Part shown: positions 1 through 4,981 of the stretch, piece by piece
Layout of the letters: every line of letters starts with the position of its first letter
Position numbering within the stretch: position 1 is the stretch's first letter
Source: JASJGK01 sp033791585
Lineage (GTDB): Bacteria; SAR324; XYD2-FULL-50-16
Direction of reading: 5' to 3'
Length of the DNA stretch: 6,634 bases
Assembly (NCBI GenBank): GCA_033791585.1
Contig: JASJGK010000297.1
Location: 1-6,634 of the forward strand
Program-made: the position numbers and the translations under genes
The notes under the pieces: model-generated
What the model was told of the DNA's origin: nothing
Seen by the model: only the letters and a program-made list of their open reading frames with translations
Database searches by the model: none

Positions 1-59
1 TAATCTATGATTGTTATAAAATTCTTCAATATATTCAAAAATACTTTGACGAGCTTCTT
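1..59. repeat. 59-bp terminal direct repeat, left copy
   Basis: These bases are identical to 6576-6634, in the same orientation. Both copies lie inside the 3' coding part of an IS3-family transposase read on the minus strand (residues EEFYNNHRL and the sequence just before). The identity breaks at the inner edge of the right copy (6575 and below), and nothing is visible beyond either window end. The length and position at the extreme ends suggest two IS copies or an assembly overlap rather than a biological terminal repeat. Confidence 0.95.
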
Positions 60-160
60 CCCTTGTTTTGAATCATCGATGATGAAGCCATTCTTGCTAG
101 AGTGAGTTAAAAAAACTTTCAACAACAGCATTATCCCAGCAATTGCCCTTTTTGTCTTGC
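1..160 (-). pseudogene. IS3-family transposase (OrfB) 3' remnant, two in-frame stops
   Basis: Read on the minus strand this gives KGNCWDNAVVESFFNSL, a stop (TAG, 97-99), QEWLHHR, a stop (TGA, 73-75), then FKTREEARQSIFEYIEEFYN in the same frame. This is the end of the rve/DDE integrase domain of IS3-family OrfB. The E of VVESFF is the last catalytic acid of the D-D-E triad. The two stops replace residues that are normally Lys/Gln-like and Arg in the family, so this copy is dead. Everything upstream of KGNCWDN (HTH region, first two catalytic Asp, left inverted repeat) is missing and replaced by an unrelated gene, so the fragment arose by deletion after insertion. The exact junction near 158-165 is uncertain. 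The fragment runs off the left window edge and would complete through sequence like that at 6519-6575. Confidence 0.88.
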
Positions 161-844
161 ACTGTTTGACGCTCCACTTGCAGGTGGTATCCTTCAAAGG
201 GGGCGTTACGGTCATCAGTATTATCAATATTCAAACCCATACAGGTTAAGAAGGGGCTGTTAATATTTGCATAGCCCAAATGATTTTTAAAGGCTTCTTT
301 ATATTCTTCCGCCGTGCTTGCACCTGAGGAGAATATTTTAGGCCTCACAACTCCCAAGGCTATGCCATAAAATAATTCAAGGTGTTTTTCAAAAAAATTG
401 GCCTTAAAATCGCCCCCACTAACTTGCCTCTCATTCACTTGAAGGTGATAAACGGGCTCAGCAGAGGAATCGCAGCCACGGTCGTATAGGGCCACAGTGC
501 AAACTTCCGTACGGGCATCAGCCAAACTGATCGTAAAATGAGAGGTAAAAATGGCAATCTCATTTAAGACACGCATGTCCAACTTCCATAGATCAGCCTC
601 ATCAGTATCACCACCCTCAATGCGAGAATAGGTCGCAACGGACTCCATCCCCAAGACCATTGGGCATAGATACAGCAACACCTGTGCCTGTATCATAACC
701 AAGGATGGGGTAGAGAAGGGGGTAAATGAAATAAGAAACTTCGCTCGCCGTTTGCTCTTTCTACCTCACAGTCCAAAAATCATCCTGAGCAAAGAGATGA
801 TTGGGTGTAAAGGGAAAAAAGAAAAAGAAAGACAAAATTAACAT
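161..844 (-). pseudogene. Broken exported-protein gene, possible Omp85/BamA-like outer-membrane barrel
   Basis: A start ATG at 842-844, preceded by a G-rich stretch (AGGGGG), opens a frame coding a signal peptide MLILSFFFFFPF...NHLFAQ followed by DDFWTVR. A TAG at 761-763 interrupts the frame, which then continues as KEQTASEVSYFIYPLLYPIL, GYDTGTGVAVSMPNGLG, to a TGA at 616-618. A one-base shift, most simply an extra G in the GGGG run at 649-652, moves into a second frame (VATYSRIEGGDTDEADLWKL onward) that stays open to the IS junction near 160. In that frame, GLNIDNTDDRNAPFEGYHLQ resembles the D-x-R-D...P..G motif of Omp85/bacterial surface antigen barrels, and PILGYDTGTG resembles the Y-x-P-E-T-G start of small BamA-like proteins. 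Family assignment is a moderate guess; decay and export signal are seen directly. The 3' part is lost to the IS remnant. It lies on the same strand 97 bases below the receiver gene and may once have been the last gene of that cluster. Confidence 0.6.
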
Positions 845-940
845 TCCCCATACCCCCTAAATATTTTTTGTTCTTTCATTTTGATTAATTACATTTTGTG
901 TCTCAATAAAGGTGGTGAAATAGTAAAGGAAGGGCCACTT

Positions 941-1333
941 TTATATATAGGCACTTAAACCTGTTAAGAAACATTCTTGATTGATGGGCTTACTCACAAA
1001 ATGACTCACACCGCATTCTTTAGCTTCCCTAATGGAGTCTTTATCTTGATCTGAGCTGACCATTATGATTGGTAGGCTGTTGTAATCAGGTTGATTACGT
1101 AACTCTAATGATAAACCAATGCCTGATAAATAAGGCATGTCTAATTCAGTGATCAAAAGATCAATGGGATTCGACTTCAATAGACTTAAAGCATGGAAGC
1201 CATTGTCAGCGAGTAAAAGTTGGTTGTACCCAGCTCTCCTTAAAATCCACTCCATTAGAAAAAGGTCAACGGTCGAACTATCAGCAATTAATATATGAAA
1301 TTCATGGTTCTCTTTATTTGCTGCAATCTTCAT
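941..1333 (-). CDS. Stand-alone receiver-domain protein with Glu at the phospho-acceptor site
   Basis: This is a 130-residue protein consisting of a single CheY-like receiver fold (about residues 12-128) with no output domain. HILIADSS (13-20) is beta1: the usual acidic pair is Ala17-Asp18, so one Mg-binding acid is lost. LLITELDMP (59-67) aligns with the phospho-acceptor segment, placing Glu63 where Asp57 of CheY sits. Ser93 in IIMVSS replaces the conserved Thr/Ser switch residue, and Lys115-Pro116 (FVSKP) is the conserved Lys-Pro. The last helix is short. Family knowledge says such a domain is unlikely to use normal Asp phosphorylation; Glu can mimic the phosphorylated state in some regulators, so it may be locked active or act as a docking domain. 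The start is supported by AGAGGA (1338-1343) four bases upstream. It follows the SBBP lipoprotein gene after 103 bases on the same strand, so it may be co-transcribed or have its own promoter. No kinase specific to it is visible in the window. Confidence 0.88.
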   Translation of the reverse strand: MKIAANKENHEFHILIADSSTVDLFLMEWILRRAGYNQLLLADNGFHALSLLKSNPIDLLITELDMPYLSGIGLSLELRNQPDYNSLPIIMVSSDQDKDSIREAKECGVSHFVSKPINQECFLTGLSAYI

Positions 1334-1337
1334 AAGA

Positions 1338-1343
1338 TCCTCT
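1338..1343 (-). promoter_or_regulatory. Ribosome binding site of the receiver gene
   Basis: AGAGGA on the minus strand lies four bases before the ATG at 1331-1333. It fixes the start of the receiver protein. Confidence 0.6.
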
Positions 1344-1436
1344 ATGAGAAGTAATATAAAATATTTCGATTTAAACTTTTGTATAGCAATAGAATTTTAT
1401 TGGTTCTTTAAGACAAAAACCTGGAATCTATGTTTT

Positions 1437-2792
1437 TTATGTGGTGCAGCCAGTTCCAAGGGCAGACCAAATTTTGACCTTTCCCAAATCACTAATTTTG
1501 GCAATAAAGCTGCAACTTTGATTCACTAAAACTTCTTGGGTCGAATAGACCCCGCCCGTACTCCCTCCGATCCATATATTGTTGCTCCCGTCGATATGTA
1601 ACTTTCGACCAACATCATTGGCAGGCGTTCCAATACGTTTCATCCATATCTGATTTCCATCGGTATCAAATCGAGCAATCAGGATATCTGCCCCCCCGAT
1701 TTCAGTAAGGCCCTCAAAGTCATCTTCCACGTAGCCAACGCAAATAAGGTCAGCATCGTCTTTAATGATACAATCTAGGAACAAAGCAACTGTGGTACTG
1801 GCAATTTGCTTTGCCCAGTTTTGGCTTCCTGAGGCATTTAGTTTTTGTATCCAAAGGTCAGTACCACTCACATAGGTATCAAAGAGGTCTCCTGTAGTGT
1901 GGCCTGTTAAAAAAATTTCTCCCTTTTGGTTTATTTCCATATCTGTTACGCCTTCAAAATACTCAGACCCATAATTTATGTGCTGAGCAAATTGACCAAG
2001 AGAATCAAATTTAGCAACAAAGTAGTCTTGGGAGCCTAGGAATGTCTTTGACTTGATAGATTCTGAAGCATTTCCAGCAATTACAGTTTTGCCGTTGGGA
2101 GATAAGGCAATTGCGTGAGCGGAATCATTATATATTGAACCCAAGGTTTGGCTCCAATTCAATACTCCGCTGGTACTATAAGAAACTAAAAAGGCATCAA
2201 GTAGCCCCACAGAAGTAAAGTCACGAAAATCACCGCTAACAGCGCCAACAATTTGTATTTCACTATTTATCAATTTCGAATTCAGGATATGATCATCAGT
2301 GTCAGTATAGAATTGCTTATACCAGTTGAGTTGCCCTAGGGTATCAAAGCTGTGAATGGTGATATCTCTACTAACTTTTGCTGTAACCCCATCCAGCATT
2401 CCGTAGCTGTTGCCGATATGAAGCAAGTTTCCTTCATCATCAATTTGAATATTACTGCTTGTATCTTCTGAATCAGTACCCCACGATCCAGACCAGGCCA
2501 AGGTTCCCTCTGAATCAAACTGAGCCAAGAAAAAATCATTTCCCCCTAAGTTCACAGCTGACCCTAATGAAATATTTGTGTGGCCTGTGATGTAAATGTT
2601 TCCGGAGGAATCACTATTTATATCTGAAAAATTAAATGACTCTAGAGGTGGCTGTTCGATTGGATCGTACACAGGAACCTCATCACTGCATGCGGAGAAA
2701 AAAGGAATAAGACAGATCACCAAGAGCTTGGATAGAATCGATTTGATTTTTTTGCAGGCACCAGAAAAAGGGCTTGCTTCTTGTTCATTCAT
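1437..2792 (-). CDS. SBBP-repeat beta-propeller lipoprotein
   Basis: This is a 451-residue lipoprotein. Residues 14-35 form a lysine-led hydrophobic signal ending in lipobox FSAC, so Cys35 would be lipidated. Ser at +2 is compatible with outer-membrane sorting. From about residue 53 to the end there are seven imperfect repeats of about 57 residues, each following a pattern like D..GNIYITG...G..DFFLAQFDSEG.L.W....G. This is the SBBP (beta-propeller repeat) signature, and seven units would close one propeller. Repeats 3 and 6 are the most divergent. Two Cys near the C-terminus (NQSC and GTGC) could form a disulfide. No catalytic motif is visible, so the role is probably binding or scaffolding at the outer membrane; the ligand is unknown. 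The start chosen is ATG 2790-2792 rather than the TTG one codon earlier, because GAGG lies about nine bases upstream. It overlaps the cytochrome gene stop by 8 bases (ATGAATGA), which implies translational coupling. Confidence 0.85.
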   Translation of the reverse strand: MNEQEASPFSGACKKIKSILSKLLVICLIPFFSACSDEVPVYDPIEQPPLESFNFSDINSDSSGNIYITGHTNISLGSAVNLGGNDFFLAQFDSEGTLAWSGSWGTDSEDTSSNIQIDDEGNLLHIGNSYGMLDGVTAKVSRDITIHSFDTLGQLNWYKQFYTDTDDHILNSKLINSEIQIVGAVSGDFRDFTSVGLLDAFLVSYSTSGVLNWSQTLGSIYNDSAHAIALSPNGKTVIAGNASESIKSKTFLGSQDYFVAKFDSLGQFAQHINYGSEYFEGVTDMEINQKGEIFLTGHTTGDLFDTYVSGTDLWIQKLNASGSQNWAKQIASTTVALFLDCIIKDDADLICVGYVEDDFEGLTEIGGADILIARFDTDGNQIWMKRIGTPANDVGRKLHIDGSNNIWIGGSTGGVYSTQEVLVNQSCSFIAKISDLGKVKIWSALGTGCTT

Positions 2793-3351
2793 CAAAATAA
2801 CCTCGATTCGGTAACTTTTTGAAATCTTGTATATAAAGTATTACCTGCCAGATCTGATTACTATTGATTAAATCTGAGCTGGCCCTAGCTTGGTCCTCGG
2901 ACTTTAAAAAGCGAGGCATGTCCCCTGAAAATTGTCCGCTACCTTCAGCAATGACCCAATAGAGATATTGCTCGGAAGCATAGGGCAGAGCCAAGGTGCG
3001 ACCCAGGTCAGAAACATTGGCGTAGTATTGTGCACTAGGGCCGTCGCCCTGACCCTTAAGCCCATGGCAATTTGCACAATGCAGATTGTAAAGAGATCGC
3101 CCTTGAGCAAAATCACTGTCAGAACCTACTAAAGGATTAGTTAGGTTTTCATAATAATTTGGTAAACCGTATTTCTGAATATACGCCAAGCGGCCGATAT
3201 TGCCGGCATAGCTACTGGCGGGGGATTGTTGTTGTTTCTTACCGCCACCACCTTTCCCACCACCGCCTCCTCTTTGAGCAAAGGAATTCATTGAAGAGGA
3301 AATAAAAACCACAATGAACAGGAACAAGGACAATACAATTTTATACTTCAT
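2785..3351 (-). CDS. Periplasmic monohaem cytochrome c
   Basis: This is a 188-residue protein with a signal peptide of about 26 residues ending SMNSFAQ, followed by a Gly/Lys/Gln-rich linker (RGGGGGKGGGGKKQQQ, residues 27-42). The class I cytochrome c domain covers about residues 80-180. Cys92-Ala-Asn-Cys95-His96 is the CXXCH haem-attachment motif, followed by GLKGQGDGP as is common in cytochrome c / cbb3-subunit-like domains. Met145 in SGDMPRF is the likely distal ligand, and IWQVILYIQDF (167-177) is the C-terminal helix. It should carry electrons in the periplasm; the partner oxidase or reductase is not in the window. It is the first gene of the minus-strand cluster and its stop overlaps the lipoprotein start. 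The Shine-Dalgarno before ATG 3349-3351 is weak (GAGC). The low-complexity linker suggests a tether or a surface-exposed flexible segment, which is unusual for a small soluble cytochrome. Confidence 0.9.
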   Translation of the reverse strand: MKYKIVLSLFLFIVVFISSSMNSFAQRGGGGGKGGGGKKQQQSPASSYAGNIGRLAYIQKYGLPNYYENLTNPLVGSDSDFAQGRSLYNLHCANCHGLKGQGDGPSAQYYANVSDLGRTLALPYASEQYLYWVIAEGSGQFSGDMPRFLKSEDQARASSDLINSNQIWQVILYIQDFKKLPNRGYFDE

Positions 3352-3416
3352 AGCTCATTTCTATTTTTTAAATTAACACTCTGAATGAGAGTAAAACCTT
3401 CACTAAATGGTGAGGC

Positions 3417-3437
3417 AAAAAGGGTTGTGTACCCTTT
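3417..3437 (-). terminator. Hairpin with T-tract in the cytochrome gene leader
   Basis: On the minus strand AAAGGGT, a five-base loop ACACA, ACCCTTT and then further Ts form a 7-bp stem with a short U-tract, like a weak intrinsic terminator. It lies 66 bases before the cytochrome c ATG, so if transcription starts further up it could act as an attenuator. It could equally be an operator palindrome or chance. The stem has only three G-C pairs. Confidence 0.3.
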
Positions 3438-3495
3438 AGAATCTAATATTACCCAAATGATTCTTTAGGTTGCTTTAGGAATTAGTTAAGCTTTT

Positions 3496-3508
3496 GTAAA
3501 GAAGTAAA
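3496..3508 (+). promoter_or_regulatory. Putative CpxR-like box, GTAAA-N3-GTAAA
   Basis: Two direct GTAAA half-sites are set in a repeated GTAAAGA unit with an 8-base period. In enterobacteria the CpxR site is two GTAAA units in direct repeat with a longer spacer, usually five bases, so the spacing here is shorter than classical. A reverse-oriented GTAAA lies at 3527-3531 and another forward one at 3590-3594. The box sits just upstream of the candidate -35 for the cpx operon, the place expected for autoregulation by CpxR. Binding is inference. Confidence 0.35.
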
Positions 3509-3526
3509 GATGGCTTTTTAGGGAAC

Positions 3527-3555
3527 TTTACAATCTCTTAACCAAGGCTTAGCTT
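3527..3555 (+). promoter_or_regulatory. Candidate sigma70-like promoter of the cpx operon
   Basis: TTTACA (3527-3532) matches the -35 consensus at five of six positions. A 17-base spacer leads to TAGCTT (3550-3555), a poor -10 matching at three of six. A weak -10 with an upstream activator site would fit an activated promoter. The leader would be about 70 bases. Confidence 0.3.
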
Positions 3556-3623
3556 TCAAAAAATAATCAGCGGTTTAGCTTAGAACAAGGTAAACAATTT
3601 GCCTTGTAATCATCTTAAAAAAA

Positions 3624-3630
3624 AAGGAAC
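3624..3630 (+). promoter_or_regulatory. Ribosome binding site deciding the CpxP-like start
   Basis: AAGGAAC lies five to six bases before ATG 3635-3637. It selects this start over the TTG at 3599, which would put a charged 12-residue extension in front of the signal peptide. Confidence 0.65.
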
Positions 3631-3634
3631 TAAA

Positions 3635-4255
3635 ATGTTAATTTGGAAAAAAATCAACTTTATAATGCTTATCTTCTTTGCTTTTTCAAATGCATCCTTT
3701 GCACAGGGAGAGCCAGACGGTACAGGGGATAGGCCAATGAGAGAAATGAGAGTTTTATCCCAGCTTGATCTTTCTGTTTCCCAGCAGAAAAAAATTGAAA
3801 AAATAGAAAAGAACTTTGATAAAAAACACTTTGAGATAAGTCAGAAGGAAAAAGCCTTAATGTTTAGTATGAGGAGGTCGATTTCCTCTGTACTAAGCAA
3901 GTCTCAAAAAGCTAAACTGACCAAGTTCAGGGAAGACAGACCTAAGGCAGCAGATAGGCAAAGCTGTGGCCACCAAAAAGCCCGAAAACCAAGTCACGGA
4001 ATGAGGATGTTAGATTTTGCTGGCCTTTCTGCGACACAACAGAAAAAAATTGAGGCTTCCCAAAAAGAACTTGATAAAAAACGATTTGACCTTCACCAAA
4101 AGGCCAAAGAGCTAAAAAATATGCAGAGACGATCTATTTTGGCGGTACTTAGCAAATCTCAAAAGGCTAAATTTTTTAAAATCAAAAATGATACCTTTCT
4201 AGCAAGGACCGATATGCCTTGTGAGGGTCATAGAGGGCATAAATCGAGAGGATAA
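3635..4255 (+). CDS. CpxP/Spy-family periplasmic protein with duplicated LTxxQ domain
   Basis: This is a 206-residue exported protein. The signal peptide is residues 1-24 (MLIWKKINFI..., ending NASFAQ). The mature part is two tandem copies of an 85-residue helical unit (about 32-116 and 117-201). Each has two LSxxQ motifs corresponding to the LTxxQ motifs of CpxP/Spy: LSVSQ 46-50 and LSKSQ 87-91, then LSATQ 131-135 and LSKSQ 172-176. Each unit ends with a Cys/His patch (CGH at 111-113; CEGHRGH at 196-202), which could bind metal or form a disulfide between units. The protein is strongly basic. Family members are periplasmic chaperones or stress sensors, and CpxP inhibits the kinase CpxA. Placement directly upstream of cpxRA-like genes supports that role. 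Ordinary CpxP and Spy have one such unit, so a fused dimer is unusual. A ZraP-like metal-responsive role is an alternative because of the Cys/His tails. Confidence 0.82.
   Translation: MLIWKKINFIMLIFFAFSNASFAQGEPDGTGDRPMREMRVLSQLDLSVSQQKKIEKIEKNFDKKHFEISQKEKALMFSMRRSISSVLSKSQKAKLTKFREDRPKAADRQSCGHQKARKPSHGMRMLDFAGLSATQQKKIEASQKELDKKRFDLHQKAKELKNMQRRSILAVLSKSQKAKFFKIKNDTFLARTDMPCEGHRGHKSRG
3728..3982 (+). repeat. 255-bp intragenic tandem repeat, unit 1
   Basis: This is the first of two tandem in-frame units of 85 codons. Nucleotide blocks such as CAGCAGAAAAAAATTGA (from 3782) and AGCAAGTCTCAAAAAGCTAA (from 3896) recur exactly 255 bases later with one or two changes. The unit edges are set by protein alignment and could slide by a few codons. 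Confidence 0.8.
3983..4237 (+). repeat. 255-bp intragenic tandem repeat, unit 2
   Basis: This is the second unit. The counterparts CAACAGAAAAAAATTGA (from 4037) and AGCAAATCTCAAAAGGCTAA (from 4151) keep a constant 255-base offset, so no indel has occurred between the copies since duplication. Confidence 0.8.
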
Positions 4256-4294
4256 TCATTAGATTTGACTTTAAAAACATCTAGCTAACTAGTT

Positions 4295-4981
4295 ATGAAT
4301 AAACTTTTATTAATTGATGATGATGTGGAATACTGTCAGATACTGTCAGAGCTTTTGACCCTTGAGGGCTTTAGTGTTGATACCGCTCATGATGGCGTAA
4401 AAGGCGCAGAAATGGCACTAGATGAAGAATTCAACCTAGTTCTATTAGATGCAGGCCTGCCCAAAATTGATGGGTTTGAAGTCTTACGGAGGGTTAGGCT
4501 AAAATCAGACATCCCCATTTTAATGCTAACGGCAAGGGGCGATGAAATTGATCGTGTTGTTGGTTTGGAAATGGGTGCTGATGATTATTTGGCCAAGCCT
4601 TTTTCCAATAGAGAATTAACCGCCCGTATTCGTGCTATTCTAAGACGCGGGAGCACAAAAATTGACCCACAACCTGTAAAAATCACTATTGAAGATCTGC
4701 GTCTACAAACAGATGTTAGGCAACTTTTTATGTCAGAGGAATTGGTGCCCTTAACAGGAGCAGAGTTTTTAACACTCCAGTTATTAGTCCAAAATGCTGG
4801 GCAATTGGTGGATCGTCGTGAATTAACAATTTTTGCTTTGGGCAGGGGCCTGCACGAATATGATCGTGCTATTGATGTGCACCTTTCCAATCTTAGAAAA
4901 AAATTAGGTTTAAAATCAGATGGTAGCCAAAGAATTAAAACAGTACGAGGGACTGGATTTTACTATATTAAATCGTCATGA
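4295..4981 (+). CDS. cpxR: CpxR-like OmpR-family response regulator
   Basis: This is a 228-residue DNA-binding response regulator. The receiver domain (1-118) has the acidic cluster Asp8-Asp9-Asp10, phospho-acceptor Asp52 (VLLDAGLP), switch Thr79 (MLTARG) and Lys101 (LAKPF). ARIRAILRR leads into a linker, and a winged-helix OmpR/PhoB domain fills about 128-227, with LTGAEFLTLQLL, the recognition-helix segment DRAIDVHLSNLRKKL and the wing VRGTGFYY. The start MNKLLLIDDD, the stretches GADDYLAKPF and RELTARIRAILRR, and DRAIDVHLSNLRKKL are all close to E. coli CpxR as I recall it. It would be phosphorylated by the adjacent CpxA-like kinase and control envelope-stress genes, probably including this operon. 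No clear Shine-Dalgarno precedes ATG 4295; the 39-base gap holds CTAGCTAACTAGTT instead, so translation may be weak. It overlaps the kinase start by ATGA. Confidence 0.9.
   Translation: MNKLLLIDDDVEYCQILSELLTLEGFSVDTAHDGVKGAEMALDEEFNLVLLDAGLPKIDGFEVLRRVRLKSDIPILMLTARGDEIDRVVGLEMGADDYLAKPFSNRELTARIRAILRRGSTKIDPQPVKITIEDLRLQTDVRQLFMSEELVPLTGAEFLTLQLLVQNAGQLVDRRELTIFALGRGLHEYDRAIDVHLSNLRKKLGLKSDGSQRIKTVRGTGFYYIKSS

Noticed and set aside
97..702. An intact 201-residue protein starting at TTG near 702
   Set aside because: The upstream frame carries the real signal peptide and start at 844. The end of this frame is IS3 transposase sequence, so it is a piece of two broken genes.
941..1333. Partner response regulator of the CpxA-like kinase
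   Set aside because: It has no acceptor Asp or output domain, and the CpxR-like regulator is directly coupled to the kinase gene.
3546..3581. GGCTTAGCTT / GGTTTAGCTT direct repeat as an operator
   Set aside because: Only two near-copies 26 bases apart in AT-rich DNA, overlapping the weak candidate -10. There is not enough to call a binding site.
3599..3634. Start of the CpxP-like gene at TTG 3599
   Set aside because: It would add a charged 12-residue leader before the signal peptide. ATG 3635 has a good AAGGAAC site and a normal signal peptide.
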